The notes: generated by a model not told the origin, from the sequence alone. A stretch of DNA of 39,976 bases from Streptomyces pinistramenti (GCF_020564935.1 NZ_JAJCXB010000060.1:1-39976); one strand, 5' to 3'; positions 14,770 to 22,910 are shown, numbered from the stretch's first letter. Numbers and translations are program-made.

Positions 14770-16424
14770 ACCCCACCGTCCCGAACCACTCCGCCTCCGG
14801 CCAGGTCACCTTCCTCGGTGCCGGGCCGGGAGATCCCGGTCTGCTGACGCTGCGTGCCGTGGAGGCGCTGGCCCAGGCGGACGTGCTGATCGCCGACCCG
14901 CAGGTGCTGGACGTCGTACGCGTACATGCCAGGGCTCAGGTGGACACACCACTGCAGGCGGCAGCTGACGAGGCGTCAAGTCCCGTCATGCCCGCCGAAG
15001 TTTCGTCTCTGCGTGACACCGCCAATCTTGTCATGGCGGCCGCGCGCACCGGCAAGCGGGTCGTGCGTGCCGTGACCGGTGACCCCGGTCTGGACGGCAA
15101 CGTCGCCGAGGAGATGCTGGCCTGCGCGTCCGAGGGCATCGCCTTCGAGGTCGTGCCGGGTATCGCCGCGGCCGTGGGCGTGCCCGCGTACGCCGGCGTG
15201 CCGCTGCGCGACGCCGAGGGCACCGATGTCCGCTTCGTCGACGCGCGTACCGCAGGGGACCGCTGCTGGACGGAGCTGGGCGCCAGCGACGCCACCGCGG
15301 TCGTCTCCACCACCCTCGACTCGGTGGCCGCGGCCGCCGGCGAGCTGGTGGCCGCGGGCCGCAAGCCCGACACCCCGCTCACCGTCACCATCGCGGGCAC
15401 CACCACCCGGCAGCGCACCTGGACCGCGACCCTCGGGTCCGTCGCCCAGATGCTCAAGGCCGCCAAGGTGCTGCCCTCGCCCGACGGCGGCCAGCCGGTC
15501 ATAGCCGTGGTCGGTGAGCGCAGCGCCGCAGCGCAGCGCGACCAGCTGTCGTGGTTCGAGTCCAAGCCGCTGTTCGGCTGGCGGGTGCTCGTACCGCGCA
15601 CGAAGGAGCAGGCCGCGTCGCTCTCCGACCAGCTCGTCTCGTACGGCGCGGTGCCGCACGAGGTCCCGACGATCGCCGTCGAACCGCCGCGCACCCCGCA
15701 GCAGATGGAGCGGGCGGTCAAGGGCCTGGTCACCGGCCGGTACGAGTGGATCGCCTTCACCTCGGTCAACGCCGTCAAGGCGGTCCGGGAGAAGTTCGAG
15801 GAATACGGCCTCGATGCGCGGGCGTTCGCCGGCATCAAGGTCGCCGCGGTCGGCGAGCAGACCGCCAAGGCGCTGATCGCCTTCGGCGTGAAGCCCGACC
15901 TGGTGCCGTCCGGCGAGCAGTCGGCGGCCGGCCTCCTGGAGGACTGGCCGCCCTACGACGCGGTCTTCGACCCGATCGACCGGGTCTTCCTGCCGCGCGC
16001 CGACATCGCCACCGAGACCCTGGTGGCCGGCCTGATCGAGCTGGGCTGGGAGGTCGACGACGTCACCGCCTACCGGACGGTGCGCGCCTCGCCGCCGCCG
16101 GCCGAGACCCGTGAGGCGATCAAGGGCGGCGGCTTCGACGCGGTGCTCTTCACCTCGTCGTCGACCGTCCGCAACCTCGTGGGGATCGCGGGCAAGCCGC
16201 ACAACGTGACGGTGATCGCCTGTATCGGCCCGGCCACCGCCAAGACCGCCGAGGAGCACGGGCTGCGCGTGGACGTCATGTCGCCCGAGCCCTCGGTCCA
16301 CAAACTGGCCGAAGCGCTCGCGGACTTCGGGGCGGCGCGGCGCGATGCCGCGGTGGAGGCCGGCGACCCGGTCACCCGCCCCAGCGAGCGGCGGCCCGGA
16401 TCACGTAGGAGGGCTCGCAGTTGA
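14766..16424 (+). CDS. hemD: HemD fusion: SUMT-like methylase + uroporphyrinogen-III synthase
   Basis: A 552-residue two-domain protein. Residues ~12-255 form a tetrapyrrole-methylase (SUMT-like) domain beginning VTFLGAGPGDPGLLTLRA; residues ~268-530 form uroporphyrinogen-III synthase (GWRVLVPRTKEQAASLSDQL, WIAFTSVNAVKAV, VLFTSSSTVRNLV). The synthase closes hydroxymethylbilane into uroporphyrinogen III; the methylase would make precorrin-2 towards siroheme/B12. The methylase domain is degenerate: the usual GDPFVFGRGGEE-type loop reads GDPGLDGNVAEE, so activity is doubtful. The start is TTG within the hemC stop (TTGA). The C-terminal 25 residues are Arg-rich. Confidence 0.93.
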   Translation: MNPTVPNHSASGQVTFLGAGPGDPGLLTLRAVEALAQADVLIADPQVLDVVRVHARAQVDTPLQAAADEASSPVMPAEVSSLRDTANLVMAAARTGKRVVRAVTGDPGLDGNVAEEMLACASEGIAFEVVPGIAAAVGVPAYAGVPLRDAEGTDVRFVDARTAGDRCWTELGASDATAVVSTTLDSVAAAAGELVAAGRKPDTPLTVTIAGTTTRQRTWTATLGSVAQMLKAAKVLPSPDGGQPVIAVVGERSAAAQRDQLSWFESKPLFGWRVLVPRTKEQAASLSDQLVSYGAVPHEVPTIAVEPPRTPQQMERAVKGLVTGRYEWIAFTSVNAVKAVREKFEEYGLDARAFAGIKVAAVGEQTAKALIAFGVKPDLVPSGEQSAAGLLEDWPPYDAVFDPIDRVFLPRADIATETLVAGLIELGWEVDDVTAYRTVRASPPPAETREAIKGGGFDAVLFTSSSTVRNLVGIAGKPHNVTVIACIGPATAKTAEEHGLRVDVMSPEPSVHKLAEALADFGAARRDAAVEAGDPVTRPSERRPGSRRRARS

Positions 16425-17416
16425 GCAGCAGTACGTACGGAACGTTTCCCGGCGCGCGGCCGCGGCGGCTTCGCACCAGCCCCGCCATGCGCCGGATGGT
16501 CGCCGAACACCGGCTGCACCCGGCCGACCTGATCCTCCCGGCGTTCGTCCGGGAGGACATTTCGGAGCCGGTGCCGATCTCGGCGATGCCCGGGGTCGTG
16601 CAGCACACGCGGGACTCCCTGCGGAAGGCGGCCGTCGAGGCGCTGGAGGCCGGGGTCTCGGGGATCATGCTCTACGGCGTTCCCGATGACGCCAAGAAGG
16701 ACGCCCAGGGCACGGCGGGCACGGACCCGGACGGCATCCTTCAGGTCGCCATCCGCGACGTGAAGGCCGAGGTCGGCGACGATCTCGTCGTCATGTCGGA
16801 CCTGTGCCTGGACGAGTTCACCGACCACGGCCACTGCGGTGTCCTGGACGCCGACGGCCGGGTCGACAACGACGCGACCCTGGAGCGCTACGCCGAGATG
16901 GCGCAGGTCCAGGCGGACGCGGGGGTCCACGTGGTGGGCCCCAGCGGCATGATGGACGGCCAGGTCGGCGTCATCCGTGACGCGCTGGACCAGACCGGCC
17001 ACGAGGACGTGTCGATCCTCGCCTACACCGCGAAGTACTCGTCGGCGTTCTACGGGCCCTTCCGCGAGGCCGTCGGCTCGTCGCTCAAGGGCGACCGCAA
17101 GACGTACCAACAGGACCCGGCCAACCTCCGGGAGTCCCTGCGTGAGCTGGCGCTCGACCTCGACGAGGGCGCCGACATGGTCATGGTCAAGCCGGGGCTG
17201 CCGTACCTCGACGTGCTGGCGAAGATCGCGGACACGGTGGACGTACCGGTCGCGGCGTACCAGATCTCCGGCGAGTACGCGATGATCGAGGCGGCGGCGG
17301 AGAAGGGCTGGATCGACCGCGACCGGGCGATCCTGGAGTCCCTGACCGGCATCAAGCGGGCCGGCGCCAACATGATCCTCACCTACTGGGCGACCGAGGT
17401 CGCACGGTGGCTGTGA
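16421..17416 (+). CDS. hemB: Delta-aminolevulinic acid dehydratase (porphobilinogen synthase)
   Basis: A 331-residue enzyme condensing two 5-aminolevulinates to porphobilinogen. The Schiff-base lysines are Lys205 (AYTAKYSSAFYGPFREA) and Lys257 (MVMVKPGLPYLD). The metal site region reads DLCLDEFTDHGHCG: Cys129 and Cys139 remain, but the middle zinc Cys is Asp131, a mixed zinc/magnesium-type site. The TTG start overlaps the hemD stop (TTGA) with GGAGG ten bases upstream. Last gene of the rex-hemACDB operon; hairpins follow. Confidence 0.96.
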   Translation: MSSSTYGTFPGARPRRLRTSPAMRRMVAEHRLHPADLILPAFVREDISEPVPISAMPGVVQHTRDSLRKAAVEALEAGVSGIMLYGVPDDAKKDAQGTAGTDPDGILQVAIRDVKAEVGDDLVVMSDLCLDEFTDHGHCGVLDADGRVDNDATLERYAEMAQVQADAGVHVVGPSGMMDGQVGVIRDALDQTGHEDVSILAYTAKYSSAFYGPFREAVGSSLKGDRKTYQQDPANLRESLRELALDLDEGADMVMVKPGLPYLDVLAKIADTVDVPVAAYQISGEYAMIEAAAEKGWIDRDRAILESLTGIKRAGANMILTYWATEVARWL

Positions 17417-17494
17417 GGACGGAAGGGCTGCCTGCGCGGGCCGAGCCCGCTGGGCCCGCACGGGACTGAGCAAGGCTGAAATGAGTTTGGGCGG

Positions 17495-17532
17495 ACGCCC
17501 GGTGACTGTTGTGGCAGTCGCCGGGCGTTTGT
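17495..17532 (+). terminator. Terminator of rex-hem operon
   Basis: An 8-bp stem ACGCCCGG/CCGGGCGT (17495-17502 with 17521-17528), extended by GACT/AGTC inside, is followed by TTGTGTGT. A weaker GC hairpin lies before it, near 17433-17455. Confidence 0.65.
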
Positions 17533-17682
17533 GTGTGCAGGGGCGGGCGATCGTAGGTGGTCCGTGGGGCGGAGGCCAGGGGCGCGGCGGGGATATCCAC
17601 AGGGCGGGGAGCGGTCCGTGCCGGACTGAGATCCTGGGGGCAGGGGCGGCTCTTGGGCCGGCGAAGCGCTGGGGAGGACAGG

Positions 17683-19323
17683 GTGAGGAAGGACATGGCA
17701 GGGAAGGGCGTGGCGGGGGACGGCATGGCAGGGGACGACGCGACGGGTGCGGGTGCGGTCGGGGACGCGGCCGGATTCGCGGCGCTGCTGCGCGAGTTGA
17801 AGGACCGGTCCGGGCACAGCTACGGCACGCTCGCGAAACGGCTGCACATGAGTACGTCGACGCTGCACCGCTACTGCAACGGCGACGCGGTGCCCGCGGA
17901 TTACGCGCCCGCGGAACGACTGGCCCGGCTGTGCAAGGCGAAGCCGGACGAACTGGTCGAGCTGCACCGGCAGTGGATCCTGGCGGACGAGGCCCGCAGA
18001 CGGGACCGCGAGCGGGAACGGGAACGGGCGCGTACACGCGAGCGGGGGCGGGAGAGCGCGGGCGCGAGTGCGGGCGCGGCCGGGCCTTCCGGGGAGTCGG
18101 AGAAGTCGGAGGAGCCTGGGGGGTCTGGGGCTGGTGGTTCGGTGGGTGGGCCGGGGGGCGGTTCGCCGGTCGGTTCGGGGGATGGTTCGGGAGTCGGTCC
18201 TGACGGTGAACTCGGTGAACTCGGTGAACTCGGTGATCTTGGTTGCCGCGGTGGCTCTGGTGATCCTGGTGGTTCCGGTGGTTCTGGCGATTCCGGTGGT
18301 CGTTCGGGGGACGGTTCGGTGGCCGGGGTGGTCACTGTGACGTCGGCCGGCGCCGGTGCCGGCGTGGGCGTGGGCGATGGTGACGGGCATGAGGGAAGGG
18401 CACGGGGGCGTGGTCGGGGGCGGCGTACGGCTTTGATGGCGGGCGTTGCGGTGGCCGCGGTGGTGGGGTCCGCGGCACTGGCTGCTGGGTTGGTGATGGG
18501 GGGCGAGGGGCGCGGGGGCGCGGACGGGCGGGGATCGGCGGCCGCGACGAACACGGCTCCGGGGCAGGGCTTGTCCAAGGACGGCAGCGCCGGGCGGTCT
18601 GGTGAGCCGTCTCCCGGGGCGACCGGTATGAGAAGCGCCTCGCCGTCCCCGACGCGTACGGCGACGGGCGGGAAGAAAGCGGGTGAAGGGGCGGGCTCCG
18701 GTGCCGGGGCGGTGGAGCCGGCGGGGCTGCCGCTGAGCGTCGATGTGCGGCCGTACGCCTGGGAGGGGCCGTGCAGCCAGCACTATCTCGTCGACCGGGA
18801 GCCCGCCGAGATGCCGCCTCCGCCCGCTGAGCAGGATGCCCGCGGCTGGGTCGACGCCATGGGCGCGGTCTCGGCGGGCAGCCAGTTGGTGCAGCTGTCG
18901 GTGCAGGGCACGGGCGGGCACACGGTCGTGCTGCACGCGCTGCGGGTGCGGGTGGTGGGCGAGTCGGCGCCGCCCGCGTGGACTTCGTACAGCATGGGGG
19001 TCGGGTGCGGCGGCGGCATCACCCCGAAGACCTTCGGAGTCGCTCTGGACGCGCCCCGGCCGGAGGTCGAACCGGAGGGCGGGCAGGTGGACTTCCCGTA
19101 CAAGGTGAGCGAGAAGGACCCCGAGGTTCTGATGGTCACCGCGCGGGCGGACAGGCGCGATGTGCACTGGTATCTGGAGCTGGAGTGGTCCAGCGGAGAC
19201 CGGCACGGTTCGCTGCGGATCGATGACAACGGCCGGCCGTTCCGTACCAGCGGCCAGGCCGGGCGGCCGCAGTACGACTACCCGCTGGGCGGCAGCGAAT
19301 GGATCGCCGCACCCAAGGAGTGA
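17683..19323 (+). CDS. Membrane-anchored XRE-type HTH protein with secreted sensor domain
   Basis: A protein of about 546 residues; function unknown. Residues ~25-100 form a helix-turn-helix of the XRE/HTH_31 type (FAALLRELKDRSGHSYGTLA, LHMSTSTLHRYCNG). A highly charged RERERERART region and a Gly/Ser-rich low-complexity stretch (about 130-245) follow. A single transmembrane helix (about 250-280, TALMAGVAVAAVVGSAALAA) leads to an extracytoplasmic domain (SVDVRPYAWEGPCSQHYLVD to the C-terminus) with two or more Cys. The architecture suggests a one-component signal transducer acting from the membrane. GTG 17683 has GGAGG five bases upstream; ATG 17695 is an alternative. Confidence 0.8.
   Translation: MRKDMAGKGVAGDGMAGDDATGAGAVGDAAGFAALLRELKDRSGHSYGTLAKRLHMSTSTLHRYCNGDAVPADYAPAERLARLCKAKPDELVELHRQWILADEARRRDRERERERARTRERGRESAGASAGAAGPSGESEKSEEPGGSGAGGSVGGPGGGSPVGSGDGSGVGPDGELGELGELGDLGCRGGSGDPGGSGGSGDSGGRSGDGSVAGVVTVTSAGAGAGVGVGDGDGHEGRARGRGRGRRTALMAGVAVAAVVGSAALAAGLVMGGEGRGGADGRGSAAATNTAPGQGLSKDGSAGRSGEPSPGATGMRSASPSPTRTATGGKKAGEGAGSGAGAVEPAGLPLSVDVRPYAWEGPCSQHYLVDREPAEMPPPPAEQDARGWVDAMGAVSAGSQLVQLSVQGTGGHTVVLHALRVRVVGESAPPAWTSYSMGVGCGGGITPKTFGVALDAPRPEVEPEGGQVDFPYKVSEKDPEVLMVTARADRRDVHWYLELEWSSGDRHGSLRIDDNGRPFRTSGQAGRPQYDYPLGGSEWIAAPKE
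18205..18240 (+). repeat. 9-bp tandem repeat in HTH-membrane gene
   Basis: GGTGAACTC occurs three times in tandem, followed by a fourth diverged copy, and encodes GEL-GEL-GEL-GDL in the low-complexity linker. Confidence 0.9.
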
Positions 19324-19324
19324 G

Positions 19325-19380
19325 CCCCGGGGGCGGCGGCGCCTGGAAGGACTGATCGACCGGCGCCGCCGCTTCCGGGG
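19325..19380. terminator. Bidirectional terminator between converging genes
   Basis: A 19-base arm (19325-19343) pairs with 19362-19380 (17 pairs with a two-base internal mismatch), starting right after the stop codon of the HTH gene and ending 7 bp before the stop codon of the DUF4232 gene. Confidence 0.8.
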
Positions 19381-19386
19381 AGCGGG

Positions 19387-20154
19387 TCACCAGGTCAGAG
19401 CGTCCGCGGCGGTGGTCTGCCAGTAGGTGACCCACGCCGAACTGTCGGTGTATATGCCGCCCTTGGGCAGGGTGGGGTTCGCGGCGGGGCCGGTCGAGCC
19501 CTGGCCGGCCCGGTCGGCGAAGAAGACGGCGAGCTTGTGGGCGGTGTAGCCGCTGTTGCCGGAGCCGTCCGCCGACTCGGTCATGATGCCCGCGTAGGCC
19601 GACTCCCCGGGCTTCAGCGTCCTCACGGCCTGGGGCTTGCTCTCCTCCAGGATGGTGGTGGCGGCCTGGCCCTCGTCCCAGCGGAGGTAGGGGGCGGAGT
19701 AGGCGTTGCACGGCTTGGAGCCCGTGTTCGTGGCGGTGAGCAGCAGGTGGTTGATGGGGCGGTCGACCTTGGTGACGGTCACCTTGACGTTGGCTCCGGT
19801 GCAGGCGGTGGTGACCGGGCCGCTGTCCGCCCCGCCACCGGAGCCGTGCTGCTGTGTGCCGCTCCTGCCGGTGCTCTTGCTGCCGGAGGTGCCCGACGCC
19901 CCGGAGGCGGAGGCGTTCGTGGCGCGGGCGCCCTGGGCGTGCGTGTCGGATTCCTTCGCGCCGCCGTCCTTGCCGGGGCCCGCCGCGCCGTCCTGGCCGC
20001 CGGCCGACGGCTGGGTGGAGGCTGCGGGGGCCTGGCTTCCGGTGTCCTTGGTGTCGTTCTGGCACGCGGTCAGGGAGAGGGCGGCGGTGAGCACGGCGGC
20101 GGAGGCGAGCACGCGGGTGGCGCTACGGGTGATGCGCATGACGGTCGGTCTCAT
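19387..20154 (-). CDS. DUF4232-domain lipoprotein
   Basis: This 255-residue protein has a lipoprotein signal: basic N-terminus, hydrophobic core and lipobox SLTAC with Cys31. A Ser/Gly/Thr-rich linker (about 35-115) carries no fold. The C-terminal domain (residues ~120-255: ACTGANVKVTVTKVDRPINH, LTATNTGSKPC, GGIYTDSSAWVTYW) matches the DUF4232 family of secreted actinobacterial proteins, whose function is not known. Two Cys in this domain may form a disulphide. ATG 20154 is used; ATG 20139 is equally possible and neither has a good ribosome binding site. A heptamer tandem repeat abuts the start codon. It is downstream of a small membrane-peptide gene. Confidence 0.82.
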   Translation of the reverse strand: MRPTVMRITRSATRVLASAAVLTAALSLTACQNDTKDTGSQAPAASTQPSAGGQDGAAGPGKDGGAKESDTHAQGARATNASASGASGTSGSKSTGRSGTQQHGSGGGADSGPVTTACTGANVKVTVTKVDRPINHLLLTATNTGSKPCNAYSAPYLRWDEGQAATTILEESKPQAVRTLKPGESAYAGIMTESADGSGNSGYTAHKLAVFFADRAGQGSTGPAANPTLPKGGIYTDSSAWVTYWQTTAADALTW

Positions 20155-20157
20155 TTC

Positions 20158-20193
20158 GTTGAGGGTTGAGGGTTGAGGGTTGAGGCGTTGAGG
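20158..20193. repeat. GTTGAGG heptamer tandem repeat at a gene start
   Basis: Four perfect contiguous GTTGAGG units (20158-20185) and a fifth after a single C (20187-20193). On the coding strand this is (CCTCAAC)n ending four bases before the DUF4232 start codon, so it occupies the ribosome-binding region. Confidence 0.95.
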
Positions 20194-20243
20194 GTGGGGC
20201 GGGCGCCGGTTGTTCGGGCGCCGGGTGTGGATGGGCCCGTGCG

Positions 20244-20357
20244 TCAGGCGTTGCCGACGAGGAGCAGGAGGATCGTCGTGATCGAGAGGGCGAGTGCGGC
20301 CAGGGCCAGTAGGTCGGGGAGAGCGTCGCGGCGGAGTCGGAAGGGGATCCGTCGCAC
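20244..20357 (-). CDS. Small single-helix membrane peptide, 37 aa
   Basis: A short gene not covered by usual length cut-offs. GTG start, with AGGAGA 5 bp upstream. The product is MRRIPFRLRRDALPDLLALA..., then ALALSITTILLLLVGNA: a basic N-terminus and one hydrophobic helix reaching the C-terminus. Nearly every codon ends in G or C in this frame. It lies 89 bp before the DUF4232 lipoprotein gene on the same strand and could share its transcript. I do not recognise a family. Confidence 0.6.
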   Translation of the reverse strand: MRRIPFRLRRDALPDLLALAALALSITTILLLLVGNA

Positions 20358-20607
20358 GGTGTCTCCTGGTTGGTCGGGGCCGGTTGGGGCCGGTCGAGGT
20401 CGGTCGGTGGTTGCAGGAACGAGCTTGCGGCGCGGCTTGTCCCGTCCGCCACAGCCAGCCGGGCAATTGGGACACTGGAACGCTCACACCCCATCTGACC
20501 TGCTGGAATGCAACCTGCCTGGAACGCCGGGCTGGGACGCGAGGCCGTCCCATCGACCGTTCCGGAACGGTCGGGAGAGGGGAAGAGGGGGAGAAGGGGG
20601 AACGCAC
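20358..20607. other. Intergenic, upstream of the 37-aa peptide
   Basis: No credible gene. The strand leading into the small peptide shows repeated TTCCAG and TTGCATTCCAG strings that may be promoter or operator elements. The left end has short GGTCGG repeats. Nothing else is recognised. Confidence 0.35.
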
Positions 20608-20666
20608 GAGCGAGGGCCGAGGGCCCGCACCGGACTCAATCCGGTGCAGGCCCTCGGTCCTCGCTC
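20608..20666 (-). terminator. Long hairpin terminator after YeiH-like gene
   Basis: A 27-base arm (20608-20634) pairs with 20640-20666 with two mismatches and a 5-base loop; 54 bp beyond the YeiH stop codon. Confidence 0.8.
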
Positions 20667-20720
20667 CCACGTCCCACGCCCCGCGAGCCCTCCAGCCCGT
20701 CGCCCGTGGTGCTCCGTGGA

Positions 20721-21926
20721 TCAGGTGAACAGGGCGATCCCCGCGAACGACACCGCTGCGGCCAGGACCGTCGAAGCGGCGCCCAGGACGACGGCCCGGC
20801 CGCCGGTGCGGACCAGCGAGACGAGGTGGACGGACGTGCCGAGTCCGAAGAGCGCGCCCGCCAGCAGCAGCGTGGTCAGCGTCTGGGCCGCGTCGAGCAC
20901 GGATGCGGGCAGCACTCCCGAGCTGCGCACGCCGACCATGGCGATGAAGCCGAGCACGAACAGCGGGACCAGCGGCGGACGCTTGCCGCTGCTGTCCACC
21001 GTGCCCCGGCGCCGGCGCACGATGCCGTAACCCGCGATCAGCGGGGCGAGCAGCACCACGCGGGTCAGCTTGACGACGGTCGCGACGGCGAGCGCGGCGG
21101 GTCCTGCGACCGACGCGGTGGCGACGACCTGGGCGACCTCATGGACGCTGGCGCCCGCCCAGATGCCGAACGAGGTGTCCGACAGGCCCAGCGGGTGCTG
21201 CAGCAGCGGCAGCAGGAAGATCGCGAGACTGCCGAAGATCGTCACCAGCGCGACGCCGGTGGCCAGGTCCTCCTCCTCGCTGTCGCTGACCGCGTCCATC
21301 GCGGCGGCGGCCGACGCGCCGCAGATCGAGAAGCCGGTGGAGACCAGCAGGGTGGTGCCCGGCCGGGTGCCCAGCTTCCGGCCGAGCCACATGGTGCCCG
21401 CGAAGGTGCACGCCACCGTGAGAACGACCACCAGCAGCACGCCGGGGTCGAGCTGCAGGACCTGGGAGAGGGCGAGCTGGAGGCCGAGGAAGACCACGCC
21501 GATGCGCAGCAGTTTCTTGGTGGCGAGCTTGGCGCCCGGCAGCACACGGTCGCTGAGCAGGCCGAGGTTGCGGGCCACCGCGCCCAGCAGCACCGCGATG
21601 GTCAGGGCGCTGATCGCGGGCACGAACTGGTTCAGCAGGTACGACGCGGCGACGCCGACCGCGACGACGGCGAGCCCCGGTCCGTACTCGGCGAGGAACC
21701 CCGGCCGGGCCGTCCCGCCGTCACGGGTACCGGCATCGGCACCTCCCGCACCGGCATCCACGTCCCCTTCGCCACCGGAACCTTCGCGACCGGAACCTTC
21801 GCGACCGGGCCCGTCGCCCCCGGGGAGATCGGCCCCGGCGGCGTCGGTACCGGGACCGTCGCCTTCCGTGCTGGGGGAGGTGGTCGGCGGCTGTACTGGG
21901 CGGGCGGTCCCGTCGATGGGCTTCAT
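20721..21926 (-). CDS. YeiH-family (putative sulfate exporter) membrane protein
   Basis: A 401-residue integral membrane protein of the UPF0324/Cons_hypoth698 family (YeiH). About ten hydrophobic helices follow a disordered Gly/Asp/Glu-rich N-terminal tail of ~70 residues. Family blocks are SALTIAVLLGAVARNLG, KKLLRIGVVFLGLQLALSQV, STGFSICGASAAAAMDA and the HEVAQVVATA helix. Databases often call the family a putative sulfate exporter; this remains weakly supported. The divergent LysR gene 87 bp away mirrors the E. coli yeiE-yeiH arrangement and is presumably its regulator. The acidic tail is unusual for the family. Confidence 0.88.
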   Translation of the reverse strand: MKPIDGTARPVQPPTTSPSTEGDGPGTDAAGADLPGGDGPGREGSGREGSGGEGDVDAGAGGADAGTRDGGTARPGFLAEYGPGLAVVAVGVAASYLLNQFVPAISALTIAVLLGAVARNLGLLSDRVLPGAKLATKKLLRIGVVFLGLQLALSQVLQLDPGVLLVVVLTVACTFAGTMWLGRKLGTRPGTTLLVSTGFSICGASAAAAMDAVSDSEEEDLATGVALVTIFGSLAIFLLPLLQHPLGLSDTSFGIWAGASVHEVAQVVATASVAGPAALAVATVVKLTRVVLLAPLIAGYGIVRRRRGTVDSSGKRPPLVPLFVLGFIAMVGVRSSGVLPASVLDAAQTLTTLLLAGALFGLGTSVHLVSLVRTGGRAVVLGAASTVLAAAVSFAGIALFT

Positions 21927-21973
21927 ATCTCGATCGTCGGAGCGGCCGCCCGTGCGCGGTAGCCGCCATCGCC

Positions 21974-22001
21974 CTATGCACCCATAGACTCCCGCTATGG
22001 G
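21974..22001. promoter_or_regulatory. Candidate LysR operator in divergent region
   Basis: CCCATAG (21981-21987), seven bases, CTATGGG (21995-22001) is a perfect inverted repeat with the LysR-type T-N11-A signature (T21985, A21997). A further CTATG at 21974-21978 gives a third half-site. It lies 12 bp before the regulator start codon and ~50 bp from the YeiH start. Confidence 0.7.
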
Positions 22002-22013
22002 AAGGACATGCCT

Positions 22014-22910
22014 ATGAGGACGGATCTGCGGTCGCTGGAAATGCTGCTCGCGGTGGCCGAGCACGGCAGCATCGGCGCCGCCGCGCGGTCCCTGGACATC
22101 CAGCAGCCGTCGGTGACCGACCGGCTGCAACGGCTCGAACGCCACCTGGGGCTCTCCCTGGTGGAGCGGTCCCCGCGCGGCTCCCGCCTCACACCGGAGG
22201 GGGTCGCGGTCGCCGACTGGGCCCGCGAAGTCCTCAGCGCTTCCGACCAGTTGGAGGCGGGAGTGGCCGCGCTGCGCCGGAGCCACGACAGTCAGCTGCG
22301 GGTCTCCGCGAGCCTGACGGTCGCCGAGTATCTGCTGCCCCGCTGGCTGGCCGACCTGCGGCTGCGCTCGCCGGACACCGGGGTCGCGCTGCGGATGTGC
22401 AACTCCGAGCAGGCGGCCCAGGACGTCCTGCACGGCGACGCCGACCTCGGGTTCATCGAGGGGCCGCGCACCACCCGTGGCCTGCACGCGCGGGTGGTCG
22501 CGGTCGACGATCTCGTCATCGTGGTGGCACCCGGACACGCCTGGTCCCGCCGGCGCCGCCCGCTGACCGTGACGGAACTCGCGGACGCGCCGCTGATCGT
22601 CAGGGAGAAGGGTTCGGGCACCCGCGACACGCTCGATCACGCCCTGGTGCGGGCCGGCGCCCACCGGACCGCCACCCCGCGCCTCGAACTCGGCTCCACG
22701 GCGGCGATCAAGGCCGCCGTCCTGACCGGCCAGGGCGTGGGGGTGCTCAGCAGGTTCGCCATCATCGACGACATCCGGGGCGCCCGGCTGCGCGAGGTGG
22801 CGGTGGACGAGGTCGATCTGCGCCGCAGGCTGCGGGCGATCTGGCGGTCCGGCACCCACCTGGCGGGCCCGGCCGCCGAACTCGTGGCGTGCGCCGTGCA
22901 GTCGAGCTGA
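22014..22910 (+). CDS. LysR-family transcriptional regulator
   Basis: This 298-residue protein has the LysR layout: an N-terminal winged HTH (residues ~1-60: LRSLEMLLAVAEHGSIGAAA, QPSVTDRLQRLERHLGLSL) and a periplasmic-binding-like effector domain (QLRVSASLTVAEYLLPRWLA, GDADLGFIEGP, DDLVIVVAPGHAW, GQGVGVLS). It resembles YeiE/CysB-type regulators. ATG 22014 has GGAAGG eight bases upstream; ATG 22008 would leave only two. It is divergent from the YeiH-like gene and probably activates it and represses itself. The effector is unknown. Confidence 0.9.
   Translation: MRTDLRSLEMLLAVAEHGSIGAAARSLDIQQPSVTDRLQRLERHLGLSLVERSPRGSRLTPEGVAVADWAREVLSASDQLEAGVAALRRSHDSQLRVSASLTVAEYLLPRWLADLRLRSPDTGVALRMCNSEQAAQDVLHGDADLGFIEGPRTTRGLHARVVAVDDLVIVVAPGHAWSRRRRPLTVTELADAPLIVREKGSGTRDTLDHALVRAGAHRTATPRLELGSTAAIKAAVLTGQGVGVLSRFAIIDDIRGARLREVAVDEVDLRRRLRAIWRSGTHLAGPAAELVACAVQSS

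Noticed and set aside
20158..20193. Possible CRISPR or telomere-like array
   Set aside because: Units are 7 bp without spacers, a simple tandem repeat.
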